A stretch of 64,000 nucleotides of DNA, taken from VAZQ01 sp963785745. GTDB taxonomy: Bacteria > Pseudomonadota > Alphaproteobacteria > Rhizobiales > Xanthobacteraceae. The translations under genes and the position numbers were made by a program. Below the pieces are notes generated by a model. The model did no database searches, was not told the origin of the DNA, and saw only the letters and a list, made by a program, of their open reading frames with translations. The stretch spans positions 24,516 to 88,515 of the forward strand of contig CAWAWR010000020.1 in NCBI GenBank assembly GCA_963785745.1, in the 5' to 3' direction. This document shows positions 10,246 through 18,864 of the stretch, one piece after another (the first letter of the stretch is position 1; every line of letters starts with the position of its first letter).

Positions 10246-10749
10246 TCAGTTCACGCAGAGCCGGTCGGCGAGCGCGCGGAACGCGGTCAACTGATCCGCC
10301 TTGAGCTCGCGCTTCTCGTCGCGGCCGACGAAGACCTTGAACATGATGCCGCCGTCGCGATTGAAGAACACGATCACGGCGGAAAGCTTGTTCATGAACG
10401 GCCGCTCGACGAAGGCCAGTCCGGCGCAGCGCTCGTGCCGGAGATGGCCGTGGAAGCCGCTCGAGCCCATCAGATTGAAATAGCCGCGCCCGACCTGTCC
10501 CGCCGGAATCGGACCGGTGAATTCCATGATGCCGTCTTCGGTGTGGACGATCAGCGTCACGTCGCCCCAGTTGGCGAGATCGCCCATGGCGTCGATGAAC
10601 GCCTCGCCGGGCGCCAGGCGCCGCATCGTTGCCGGCAGCGCCTCGACCGCCGCCCGCGGCGTGACGTCGTATTCGCTGGCGACGGTCTCGAACACGGCGC
10701 CAGGATTGTCCGCCATATGGCGGTGCAGATCGATGCTAGCCGCGTTCAT
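10246..10749 (-). CDS. hutX: HutX/ChuX-family heme utilisation carrier protein
   Basis: The 167-residue protein matches the HutX/ChuX family: MADNPGAVFETVASEYDVTPRAAVEALP, WGDVTLIVHTEDGIMEF, GYFNLMGSSGFHGHL and AVIVFFNRDGGIMFKVFVGRD. Members bind heme in the cytoplasm and help its transfer or breakdown. It starts 5 bp after the stop of the heme-oxygenase-like gene and is the last gene of the minus-strand heme operon (hmuR-tonB-hmuQ-hutX). Confidence 0.87.
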   Translation of the reverse strand: MNAASIDLHRHMADNPGAVFETVASEYDVTPRAAVEALPATMRRLAPGEAFIDAMGDLANWGDVTLIVHTEDGIMEFTGPIPAGQVGRGYFNLMGSSGFHGHLRHERCAGLAFVERPFMNKLSAVIVFFNRDGGIMFKVFVGRDEKRELKADQLTAFRALADRLCVN

Positions 10750-10754
10750 GGCGG

Positions 10755-11093
10755 TCAGGCGACCGCCGGCTCGGCGAGGGCGATGGTCTGGCGGACCTCG
10801 AAGCCTTCGAACTTCGGGTGCTCGAGATAGAGCGGACCGGTCGTGTTGTTGCCGGCGCGAGCGTGCGCGACGCGGAACGCCTCGGACTTGGTCCAATCCT
10901 CGAAAGCCGACTTGCTCCGCCACACCGTGTGCGAGGCGTAGAGCGTGTGGTCCTCGGCTTCCGGCCCCTTGAGCAGATGGAATTCGACGAAGCCCGGGAC
11001 TTGATTCAATTGCGAGTCGCGGTTGAGCCAGACCTGCTCAAAAGCATTCTCGGAGCCGCGCGCGACGCGAAAACGGTTCATGGCGATGAACAT
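10755..11093 (-). CDS. hmuQ: IsdG/HmuQ-like heme-degrading monooxygenase
   Basis: A 112-residue protein of the antibiotic biosynthesis monooxygenase/IsdG fold: MNRFRVARGSENAFEQVW, GFVEFHLLKGPEAEDHTLYASHTVWRSK and FEDWTKSEAFRVAHA. These match alphaproteobacterial HmuQ/HmuD heme oxygenases. The ATG at 11093 is chosen because GAGGAG lies six bases upstream; a longer in-frame extension to 11213 lacks such support. Its place between tonB and hutX in a heme operon supports release of iron from imported heme. Confidence 0.83.
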   Translation of the reverse strand: MFIAMNRFRVARGSENAFEQVWLNRDSQLNQVPGFVEFHLLKGPEAEDHTLYASHTVWRSKSAFEDWTKSEAFRVAHARAGNNTTGPLYLEHPKFEGFEVRQTIALAEPAVA

Positions 11094-11163
11094 GGAAACT
11101 CCTCTGTGCGAGCTGCGTGCGGCTGGCTGGCGGCTGGCGTGCAGCGGAAATCCAGGGGTATCG

Positions 11164-12267
11164 TTACCGCAGATTGAACCGCACGGGAACGGTGAAATTG
11201 CGCCCTTTTCCATCCGGAGGAACCGGGAACGGCGAGGCCCGGCGCGCCATCGCCACCACCTCCTGGTCGATGGCGGGGTTGCCGGAGCCGCCCGCCAGCC
11301 GTGCCGAGGTCACGCGACCGCCGCCGTCGATCGAAAACGACACCGTGGCGACGCCCTGGGCGCCGGAGCTGCGTGCGGAAGCGGGATACTGCTTGTAGCG
11401 CGCAAGATGCGCAGCGACCATGCCGTTGTAGTTGGCTGAGTTGTCCGACCGTCCGCGGCCGATGCCGCTGGCGGCGTCGGTCGGCGTGGCGGCGGCGACC
11501 TGTTTCTTCTGCGCCGCCTTCTTGTCTGTGGGAGCCGCAATGCGCTTGCGCTCCGGGGCCTTCTGAATGGTTTGAATCTGCGGCCGCTGGGGCGCGGTCT
11601 GCTCCGGTCGCTCTACCGGCTGCGTCGACGCCGTCGTTTCGGCGACGGTGGATTCAGGCTCCGGCCGCTGCTCCTGCAACGTCGGTTCGACGGTCTGGGC
11701 CTCCGGCGGCGTTTCCTGCGGCTTCGCTTCCGGCGCCGTCTCCTGCAACGCGACCGGAACTTCCTGCGGCATCACAGTCGCGACGCGCGATTGTTCGGTC
11801 ACCGGTTCTTCCAGCGCACGTTCCTCGGACGGCGCGGCGACCTGCACCTCCTGCTCGCCCGGCTGCTGCGCGAGACCTGCGGCGGTGTTGGCGCCGAGCA
11901 CGATTTCGACCGTCATCACCTCGATGCCGATGCTCGCCATCGGTCGGGGCTGGTGCCAGAACGTCGCCAGCAACGCTGAATGCAGCGCCAGCGACCCCAG
12001 AAGAATCGCGACACTCCTGCCGATCCCGAATTTGGCCGTGTGCGGCGCGGGACGCTCGCTGGCGGCCACCGACGGCAGCGGAAACACCGCCGCGGCGCCT
12101 TGCCGGCGCGGGCGTGCGAATGGAACGACGTTGCTGAGGTCGGTCGCCTCGGATTGCAGCGGCTCGTCGCGACGTGCGATCAGGGCCGCGCCGTGGAAGC
12201 CGGCGGTGCCGGCCTGGTCTTGCACTCGCTTCGCGACAACGTCGCCTGGCTGCGGAAACTGACTCAA
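11164..12267 (-). CDS. tonB: TonB family energy transducer
   Basis: The protein has 367 residues. A single membrane segment is at about residues 83-104 with the His of SLALHSALL (residue 96), as in TonB. A long periplasmic linker rich in Pro, Glu and Gln follows. The C-terminal TonB domain (ARYKQYPASARSSGAQGV, VSFSIDGGGRV, ASPFPVPP, FTVPVRFNL) is complete. An unusual cytoplasmic N-terminus of about 80 residues precedes the membrane segment. It lies 3 bp after hmuR, so it is probably dedicated to heme uptake. exbB and exbD are not in the window. Confidence 0.88.
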   Translation of the reverse strand: MSQFPQPGDVVAKRVQDQAGTAGFHGAALIARRDEPLQSEATDLSNVVPFARPRRQGAAAVFPLPSVAASERPAPHTAKFGIGRSVAILLGSLALHSALLATFWHQPRPMASIGIEVMTVEIVLGANTAAGLAQQPGEQEVQVAAPSEERALEEPVTEQSRVATVMPQEVPVALQETAPEAKPQETPPEAQTVEPTLQEQRPEPESTVAETTASTQPVERPEQTAPQRPQIQTIQKAPERKRIAAPTDKKAAQKKQVAAATPTDAASGIGRGRSDNSANYNGMVAAHLARYKQYPASARSSGAQGVATVSFSIDGGGRVTSARLAGGSGNPAIDQEVVAMARRASPFPVPPDGKGRNFTVPVRFNLR

Positions 12268-12270
12268 CCG

Positions 12271-14406
12271 TCACCCGTTTCTGAAGAACGTATCCCCGAA
12301 GCGCACCTTCAGCGAACCCTTGAGCGTGATGCCGGGGCTCGGTGACGGCACGAGGCTGTTGCCCCCCTGCGTGCGTAGATCAAGGTACTTGACGTAGTAC
12401 GTGTTGAACAGATTGTCGATTCCGAACGCGATAATGGTGTCCTCATTTGGTCGATAGTCGAGAAAAAGGTTGACGACATTGAAGGCGTCGGTGGGCACCG
12501 CGGTCACGCCGGGCGGGATGTCGCTCGCGTCTTTCGCGGCAACCGACAGCCAGCGCACCGCCACCGTGACCTTGCGCTCCAGGAACCGCGCGCCGACCGT
12601 GGTCGCCACCATCGCAGGGTAGATCTTTACCAGCGGCCGGTTCTTGGTGAGGTCCTCACCTTTTGTCGTGCTCGCCACGACGCCCGCGAACCATGAGCCG
12701 GCGTCGTAGTTGCTCTCGAATTCCGCGCCCCTGATGCGGGCGGAGGGAATGTTCTGATACTGGATGCACCCGAAAGGAGTCGTGCAGGTGACGCCGCTTT
12801 GGCCCGCCTGGCCGTTTTGCAGCGACGTCTGCTCGATGAAGTCGGTCACGTCGTTCTGGAAGATGTTGGCCTTGATGCGAAGCGCGTCGTTGGCGACGAA
12901 GAGGCCATCTTGCTTGATATTGATGCCGATCTCCTGGGTCTTGCCGATTTCAGGCCGCAAGCCAAGGTTCGACAGCAGAGCGAACGGCGCCGGCTGCGGG
13001 TGCGCACCGCTGACGAACACTTCGGTGACTGCCGGCGCCCGATAGCCTTCCGCATAGGTACCGTAGACCGTGAACCACGCAATCGGCGTCACGCCGAGCG
13101 TGACTTTCGGAGAGACCCGGTCGCCGCTGCTGCCGCCGCCGGTGCTGCCCTCCAGCTTGTAGTTGTCGTAGCGCGCCGCGGTGATGAGCTCGATCCAGGG
13201 CGTATAGTTGGTCCGCAACTGGGCGAACGCGCCGGACACGGTGCGCTGACCGTTGGGCGTGAAGAAGTCGCCGGTGCCGCTCGGATCGATGACGGTGACC
13301 TCGTCCCGGAACGCGTCGCCGCCGATCGTCAGCGCCGTGCGCCACGGCCCTGACTCCCAGCGCGAGGTGTTGTTCGCGTCGAAGCCGATGGTCTCGACCT
13401 GGAACGAGCGCGTGGAGCCGAGGAGACCGCTGATCGCGCTGTTGGTGGCGGCGGTCTTGACCTGGACCGTCTTGTTCTTGGTCCAATAGGTATTGACGTC
13501 GAAGTCGAACACCTTGTCGTCGGGCCGATTGTAGCGCCAGCGGGCAGTCCCGATCTGGTTGTTGACGTCGGTGGCATAGACGCTGCCGGGCGGAGAGCCG
13601 CCCGGCAGGCCGCTGTCATAGAGCGCCTGGTAGTTCATGGCGCTGAACTTCAGCTCGTGGCCGTCGGCCGGACGGATGTTCACTTTCCCGATCTCGGTGA
13701 CGACCTGGAAGTGGCTGTTAACAACGAGATTGCCGTGGCCGTCCTTGTAATCGCCGCGGTGACGTCCGGTGGTGCCGACCAGGAAATCGAAATTCTCGGT
13801 CGGACGGGCTGCGGCGAAGATCGAGCCCAGCGCCTGCACGCGGTTGGAGCCGATCTCACCGTGCATCCGGGTCGCAAATTTTTCGCCGGGCTTCAGGATG
13901 TCGTTGCTGTCGATCGTGCGCATCGATACGACGCCGCCGATGGCGCCGGAGCCGTAGATGTTCGCGACCGGTCCGCGCACAACGTCGACACCGGCGAGCA
14001 ATTCCGGCTCCATGTAGACGAGCCCGTCGGCCTGGTGGCCGGTGCGCTGGAAGTTCTGCCGCGCGCCATCGATGAGAACCGCGACACGGCCGAAGTCCTG
14101 CAGACCGCGAATGTTGACCGCCAAGCCCGGATCGTCGGCGCGCTGCTGGATGTTCACGGACGGCATGGTGCCGAAAAACACATCCCCCATCGTTGTCGGC
14201 TGAAGTTGGCTCAGTTGCTCGCCGCGGATGGCGCTCACGCCGGCAAGCGCCTGGATCACCATTTCCTCGGTGCGGCTCGCCACCACCGTGATCGGATCGA
14301 GGTAGGTGGATTGTGCGAGGGCGGGCGAAGCCGCCAGGCCCGACATCAACGCGACCGCTGACACTCCGACATGGAGCGCGCTCGCGCTCCGCCTGCATCC
14401 AGACAT
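12271..14406 (-). CDS. hmuR: TonB-dependent heme/hemoglobin receptor
   Basis: This outer-membrane receptor has 711 residues, a signal peptide ending ASPALAQ, a TonB box-like segment (DPITVVASRTEE), a plug domain (NIRGLQDFGRVAVLIDGAR, VDVVRGPVANIYGSGAIGG) and a 22-strand barrel ending with an aromatic-rich C-terminus. YRAPAVTEVF followed by SNLGLRPE is equivalent to the FRAP and NPNL motifs of heme receptors. It heads the minus-strand operon and faces hemP-hmuTUV across a 215-bp regulatory gap. Confidence 0.93.
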   Translation of the reverse strand: MSGCRRSASALHVGVSAVALMSGLAASPALAQSTYLDPITVVASRTEEMVIQALAGVSAIRGEQLSQLQPTTMGDVFFGTMPSVNIQQRADDPGLAVNIRGLQDFGRVAVLIDGARQNFQRTGHQADGLVYMEPELLAGVDVVRGPVANIYGSGAIGGVVSMRTIDSNDILKPGEKFATRMHGEIGSNRVQALGSIFAAARPTENFDFLVGTTGRHRGDYKDGHGNLVVNSHFQVVTEIGKVNIRPADGHELKFSAMNYQALYDSGLPGGSPPGSVYATDVNNQIGTARWRYNRPDDKVFDFDVNTYWTKNKTVQVKTAATNSAISGLLGSTRSFQVETIGFDANNTSRWESGPWRTALTIGGDAFRDEVTVIDPSGTGDFFTPNGQRTVSGAFAQLRTNYTPWIELITAARYDNYKLEGSTGGGSSGDRVSPKVTLGVTPIAWFTVYGTYAEGYRAPAVTEVFVSGAHPQPAPFALLSNLGLRPEIGKTQEIGINIKQDGLFVANDALRIKANIFQNDVTDFIEQTSLQNGQAGQSGVTCTTPFGCIQYQNIPSARIRGAEFESNYDAGSWFAGVVASTTKGEDLTKNRPLVKIYPAMVATTVGARFLERKVTVAVRWLSVAAKDASDIPPGVTAVPTDAFNVVNLFLDYRPNEDTIIAFGIDNLFNTYYVKYLDLRTQGGNSLVPSPSPGITLKGSLKVRFGDTFFRNG

Positions 14407-14574
14407 GAAGCCCCCAACACACGGTTGTTTTTGCGTTGTGTGGCTGGCGGGCGACCGGAGTAACGGCGGCTTGCTGGCTCAACTGCACGCCCCCGCGCGC
14501 AATTGTGTAAAGTGTTGTCTTTGGTATTTATTTGTAATACGAACGTCAAGGATAGAAGTCGTAAATTAAAATCT

Positions 14575-14617
14575 CTCTAAACTAAAAGAAAAGCAGATTG
14601 AAACCGCTCTAAACTAA
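14575..14617. promoter_or_regulatory. Two direct CTCTAAACTAA boxes in the hmuR-hemP intergenic region
   Basis: The 11-bp sequence CTCTAAACTAA occurs exactly twice, at 14575-14585 and 14607-14617. The starts are 32 bp apart, close to three helical turns, in a short AT-rich island. CTCTAAA resembles half of the iron-control element (TTCTAAA-type) bound by Irr at rhizobial heme genes. Binding by Irr, alone or with HmuP/HemP, is an inference. Confidence 0.5.
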
Positions 14618-14636
14618 GTAGTTGAACAAAGAATAC

Positions 14637-14873
14637 ATGGATATACTTGCGGCAGCTCTCAAGATGAACGCGGACTCCGACCAAGAATTGTCGAGAAAAT
14701 CAGTGCGAGAACCGCTCAAATCTTCAGCCGAAGGACGCAAGATCAATGTGACGGGCGACCAGATCGACAGTCGCGACCTGTTCATCAACACCCGCGAGAT
14801 CACCATTGCTCACGGCGCCGATGTCTATCGGCTGCGCCTGACCGCCCAGAACAAGCTCATCCTCACCAAGTGA
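14637..14873 (+). CDS. hemP: Hemin uptake protein HemP/HmuP
   Basis: The C-terminal half carries the family core: RKINVTGDQIDSRDLFIN, REITIAHGADVYRLRLT and QNKLILTK. In Bradyrhizobium the homologue HmuP acts with Irr to activate the heme receptor gene. The start is uncertain: TTG 14622, ATG 14637 and ATG 14664 are in frame and none has a strong ribosome site. The conserved part begins only after the last of them. The stop overlaps a possible GTG start of hmuT. Confidence 0.85.
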   Translation: MDILAAALKMNADSDQELSRKSVREPLKSSAEGRKINVTGDQIDSRDLFINTREITIAHGADVYRLRLTAQNKLILTK

Positions 14874-14881
14874 GAGCCGGC

Positions 14882-15844
14882 ATGCGAAGGCTTCTCCACA
14901 ACCTGGCCCGGCTCGCGTTCCTGCTGGCGGTCGTGGCTGTGCCGGCGAGCGCCTATTCCGATCCAATCATCGTGCGCGACGCCGCCGGACAGTCGGTCAC
15001 GATTCGCGACAATTCACGCATCGTGTCGATCGGCGGCGCGATTACGGAAATCCTCTATGCGCTCGGGCTCGAGCAGCGCGTCGTCGCGATCGACTCCACG
15101 AGCTTCTACCCGCCGCAGGCGCTGCGCGAGAAGCCGAACGTCGGCTATATGCGGGCGCTGTCGCCGGAAGGCGTGCTGGGGCTCAACCCCTCGCTCATCC
15201 TTGCGACCGAGGATGCCGGACCGAAAGAAGCCATCGCCGTCCTGCGCGCCGCCGGCATTCCGTTCGTGCTGGTGCCGGACAAGTACAGCGGCAAGAGCAT
15301 TCTCGAAAAGATCGAGATCGTATCGGCCGCGGCCGGCGGCGCCGAGCGCGGCGCCTGCCTCGCCAAGGCGGTCGCCGCCGATCTCGACGCGCTGGCGGAG
15401 ATTCGCAACCACGTCGATCAACCGCTGAAAGCGACCTTCCTGCTTTCCTTCGTGAACGACCGGGCGATGGTCGCGGGCCGCGCGACCGCCGCCGACGGCA
15501 TCATCAAGCTCGCGGGCGCGACCAACGCCATCAACGAGTACGAAGGCTATAAACCGATCAACGACGAGGCCATCATCGCGGCGAAGCCGGAATTCGTGCT
15601 GGCGATGCGGCGGGATTCCCATCCGCTCGACGCGCGCACGGTGTTCGCCCATCCGGGCTTTGCGCTCACGCCGGCCGCCAAGCGGCAGGCCTTCGTCGCC
15701 ATGAACGGCCTTTATCTGCTGGGCTTCGGGCCGCGCACCGCGATGGCGGCGCGCGACCTCGCCACGACGCTCTATCCCGCCTTGTCGGCCGGAAAGCTTC
15801 CCTCCGAGCAGGATGCCGCACGAATGCAGGCGTGCCGGGGGTGA
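14882..15844 (+). CDS. hmuT: Heme ABC transporter substrate-binding protein
   Basis: A periplasmic heme-binding protein of about 320 residues with a signal peptide ending VPASAYS. The helical-backbone binding-protein fold shows in RIVSIGGAITEILYALG, VVAIDSTSFYPPQAL, NVGYMRALSPEGVLGLNPSLILA and GLYLLGFGPRTAMAARDLA. The Tyr in NVGYMR matches the usual heme-ligand Tyr of HmuT. It lies between hemP and hmuU with overlapping ends, so a single transcript hemP-hmuTUV is likely. GTG 14870 is an alternative start. Confidence 0.9.
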   Translation: MRRLLHNLARLAFLLAVVAVPASAYSDPIIVRDAAGQSVTIRDNSRIVSIGGAITEILYALGLEQRVVAIDSTSFYPPQALREKPNVGYMRALSPEGVLGLNPSLILATEDAGPKEAIAVLRAAGIPFVLVPDKYSGKSILEKIEIVSAAAGGAERGACLAKAVAADLDALAEIRNHVDQPLKATFLLSFVNDRAMVAGRATAADGIIKLAGATNAINEYEGYKPINDEAIIAAKPEFVLAMRRDSHPLDARTVFAHPGFALTPAAKRQAFVAMNGLYLLGFGPRTAMAARDLATTLYPALSAGKLPSEQDAARMQACRG

Positions 15845-16938
15845 CCGCGGTGGCGCCGGCTGAGGCACCGTCGCGTGGCCTCGCGGGCGCATGGGCCTTC
15901 GCGCGGCGATCGCCCGTCATCGTCGTCACGGTGCTGTGCATCGTCCTCCTCATCATGGCGACGGTCGCGGCCACTATCGGCGCCGCCGGGATTCCGCTGC
16001 GACGGCTGATGGCGGCCGCCGGCCTCACCGCCGGAGATCCTGCCCTGATCGAGCGCGACCGGCTGGTGCTGTGGTCGATCCGTCTGCCGCGCATTGCGAT
16101 GGCCTGCATGATCGGCGCGATGCTGGCGGCGGCGGGCACCATGATGCAGGGCCTGTTCCGCAATCCGCTGGCCGAGCCCGGCCTGGTCGGCGTATCCGCG
16201 GGCGCCGCGCTCGCCGCCGCAGCCACCATCGTGCTCGGCGACCGCATTCTCGCCGGCACCGGCATTGTGCTGCCGTTCGCGGCCTTGCCGATTGCCGCGT
16301 TCTTCGGCGCGCTGCTGACCACCGCGGTGCTCTACCGCGTCGCGACCCGCGAAGGCCGCACCTCGATCGCCACGTTGCTGCTGGCAGGCCTTGCGATCGG
16401 CGCGCTGGCGCAGGCCGCGATCGGCCTGCTCATCTTCATGGCGGACGACCGCCAGCTCCGCGACATCACGTTCTGGACGCTCGGCTCGCTCAGCGGCTCG
16501 ACCTGGGGCAAGGCCGCCACCATCGCGCCGTTCCTCCTCGTGCTGCTGTTGTCGGTGCCGTTCATCGTCAACGGCCTGGACTTGATGGTGCTGGGCGAGG
16601 CGGAAGCCTTCCACATGGGTGTGGCGGTGGAGCGCCTCAAGCGCGCCGCGATCGTGCTCGTCGCCGCCGCCGCAGGCGCCGCGGTGGCGTTCGCCGGCAT
16701 CATCGGCTTCGTCGGCATCGTCGTGCCGCATCTGTTGCGGCTTGCGCTCGGACCCGGTCACCGTGTCTTGCTTCCAGCGTCGTTATGTTTCGGCGCGATT
16801 CTGTTGCTCGCCGCCGATACCATAGCGCGGGTGCTGGTGGCGCCGGCGGAGCTTCCGATCGGCATCGTCACGGCCACGCTGGGCGCGCCGTTCTTCCTCG
16901 TGCTGCTGATGCGGCAGCGCGCTTTGGTGGGGATGTGA
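15841..16938 (+). CDS. hmuU: Heme ABC transporter permease (FecCD family)
   Basis: The protein is a multi-pass permease of about 365 residues with the FecCD signatures RLPRIAMACMIGAMLAAAG, MQGLFRNPLAEPGLVGVSAGA and the coupling-helix region GFVGIVVPHLLRLALGPGHR. Nine to ten membrane segments are visible. The GTG at 15841 overlaps the hmuT stop; GTG 15832 is also possible. The stop overlaps the hmuV start by one base (TGATG), which suggests translational coupling. Confidence 0.92.
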   Translation: MTAVAPAEAPSRGLAGAWAFARRSPVIVVTVLCIVLLIMATVAATIGAAGIPLRRLMAAAGLTAGDPALIERDRLVLWSIRLPRIAMACMIGAMLAAAGTMMQGLFRNPLAEPGLVGVSAGAALAAAATIVLGDRILAGTGIVLPFAALPIAAFFGALLTTAVLYRVATREGRTSIATLLLAGLAIGALAQAAIGLLIFMADDRQLRDITFWTLGSLSGSTWGKAATIAPFLLVLLLSVPFIVNGLDLMVLGEAEAFHMGVAVERLKRAAIVLVAAAAGAAVAFAGIIGFVGIVVPHLLRLALGPGHRVLLPASLCFGAILLLAADTIARVLVAPAELPIGIVTATLGAPFFLVLLMRQRALVGM

Positions 16939-17741
16939 TGTCCGCGGCCGGCCTTCCCGCGATCGAAACGCAGGCCGTGTCGGTGCGGGCGGGCGGCAAG
17001 ACCTTGCTCGACGCGGTGACGCTCGCGTTCGCACCGGGCGAATGCATCGCCATTGTCGGACCGAACGGCGCGGGCAAAACGACGCTGTTGCGCCTGCTCT
17101 CGGGCGAGCTGCGGCCGCGCGCCGGCGCGGTGCGGCTGAAGGGCCGCGACGTCGCGTCCTACACGCCGCGCACGCTCGCGGAGCATCGCGCCGTGCTGTC
17201 GCAGGACATCACCGTGGTGTTCCCCTTCACGGTCGCCGAAGTCGTGCGCATGGGCGCGGGCGATCGCCGGGGGCCGCGCATCGAGTCGCTCGTGGCCGAG
17301 GCGCTGCGGGAGGTCGATCTGGCGGCGCTCGGGGAGCGCATCATCACCACGCTGTCGGGCGGCGAGCAGCAGCGCGCGCATTTCGCCCGCGTGCTGGTGC
17401 AGCTTGCCTGCGGCGAAGCCGTGCACGGTCCCGGCGTGCTGATGCTCGACGAGCCGACCGCCAGCCTCGATCTGCGTCATCAGCTCGACCTGCTGACCGC
17501 GACCCGGCGCTGCGCGGCGCGCGGCGTGACCGTCATCGCGATCCTGCACGATCTCAATCTGGCGGCCTTGTTCGCCGACCGGATCGTGGTGCTCAGCGAC
17601 GGGCGCGTCGCCGGCGACGGGCCGCCGCGCGAGACCATCACCGACGACATGCTGGCGCAGGTGTTCAAGGTCGGCGCCGCCGTCGGCCGCGCGCCGCCGG
17701 CGGGCGTGCCGTTCGTGCTGCCGCACGCCATGACGACGTGA
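16938..17741 (+). CDS. hmuV: Heme ABC transporter ATP-binding protein
   Basis: This ATPase of 267 residues has all motifs in order: Walker A GPNGAGKTT, Q-loop SQDITVVFPF, ABC signature LSGGEQQR, Walker B VLMLDEPTASLD and the switch His in ILHDLN. The Q-loop neighbourhood and length match HmuV. It is the last gene of the plus-strand heme operon and completes the importer with HmuT and HmuU. Confidence 0.93.
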   Translation: MSAAGLPAIETQAVSVRAGGKTLLDAVTLAFAPGECIAIVGPNGAGKTTLLRLLSGELRPRAGAVRLKGRDVASYTPRTLAEHRAVLSQDITVVFPFTVAEVVRMGAGDRRGPRIESLVAEALREVDLAALGERIITTLSGGEQQRAHFARVLVQLACGEAVHGPGVLMLDEPTASLDLRHQLDLLTATRRCAARGVTVIAILHDLNLAALFADRIVVLSDGRVAGDGPPRETITDDMLAQVFKVGAAVGRAPPAGVPFVLPHAMTT

Positions 17742-17755
17742 TCCAGGCTACGCCG

Positions 17756-18781
17756 CTACTGGATATTGGGCACGAGCTTCTTGATCGTATCGATGATCGG
17801 CTGCGGGGTCTGGTAGAGATTGGCGACGAGCTTCACGAGATCGCCGGGCGGGCGATAGGTCATGTCGAGCTTGAGCCGCTCCGCTTCGGCGATCAGATCG
17901 GGATCGTTGACCGTATCGGCGAAAGCCTTGCGCATCAGCGCGACCAGTTCCGGCGGCGAGTCCGGCGGCAGGACATAGGGCCGGCCGAATTCCACGCTGG
18001 AGAACACGAAGCGCATCAGCTGGCGCTGCTCCTCGGTCTTGGCGAGGTCGTAGATCGACGGCACGTCAGGGAGTTCCGGAAGCGGCGATTCCTCGGCGCG
18101 CAGAATGAACCGCAGCTTGCCTTCCTTGATTGCCTGCTCATGGACGCGGAATTGTGCGGAGGTCGCGCACACGCCTTCGACCTCGCCGCGCTCCATGGCG
18201 ATGACGGTATCGTTGGTACCCTTGTAGCCCTCGACTAGGCGGAATTTCGTGCCCAGCACGTGGTTGAACACCGTGGGCAGGATGCTCAGCGACGATCCGG
18301 AACCGCCGCCCCCGACGATCAGCTCGGTCTTCAGCAGGTCCGCGGGTGTGCGCACCTTGGCGGTGTGCCACGCGGCGCAGACGCGGCCCGGCAGCGCCGT
18401 GCCGCCGATCCAGTTGTATTGGCGCGGGTCGACCTTGAGATTGGCCTGGCCCATCAGCGCCTGGCTCGGGATGTTGCGCGAGAACGAACCGAACACCGTG
18501 CCGTCGCGCGGCGCCTGGCCGTAGAGGAAGTTCGCCGCCGCCACGCTGGAGGCCGCCGGCATGTTGGAAACGACGATCAGCGGATTGCCGGCGATGTGCT
18601 TGGTCAGATATTTCGCGAGGAACCGTCCGCCGAGATCGTAGTCGTTGCCGACCGGATGGCCGACGATCATGCGGATCTGCTTGCCGCGGTAGTAATCCGG
18701 TGCGGCTTGAGCGAACGCGAAGCCGCATGTTGCGGCCAAGAGGCAGAAAGCGGCAAGAAGCTTTCCCCGATGCAGTTTCAT
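17756..18781 (-). CDS. Bug/TctC-type substrate-binding protein
   Basis: A signal peptide (MKLHRGKLLAAFCLLAATCGFAFAQ) is followed by PDYYRGKQIRMIVGHPVGND, VVSNMPAASSVAAANFLY and the long C-terminal lobe ending with NLYQTPQPIIDTIKKL. It belongs to the same divergent Bug subgroup as the genes at 2247 and 21535 (YRGK/YKGR start and Val-Ser-Asn-Met-Pro-type loop). It converges on hmuV with a 14-bp gap. GTG 18793 is an in-frame alternative start. No transporter membrane gene is adjacent. Confidence 0.88.
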   Translation of the reverse strand: MKLHRGKLLAAFCLLAATCGFAFAQAAPDYYRGKQIRMIVGHPVGNDYDLGGRFLAKYLTKHIAGNPLIVVSNMPAASSVAAANFLYGQAPRDGTVFGSFSRNIPSQALMGQANLKVDPRQYNWIGGTALPGRVCAAWHTAKVRTPADLLKTELIVGGGGSGSSLSILPTVFNHVLGTKFRLVEGYKGTNDTVIAMERGEVEGVCATSAQFRVHEQAIKEGKLRFILRAEESPLPELPDVPSIYDLAKTEEQRQLMRFVFSSVEFGRPYVLPPDSPPELVALMRKAFADTVNDPDLIAEAERLKLDMTYRPPGDLVKLVANLYQTPQPIIDTIKKLVPNIQ

Positions 18782-18864
18782 CCCGCTACTCACGTTCTTA
18801 GTGACGCGAGTGCGAGCCTAACAGATTGCGATCGCGCTCGCAGCGGCGTTTCGCCGCTGAACGA

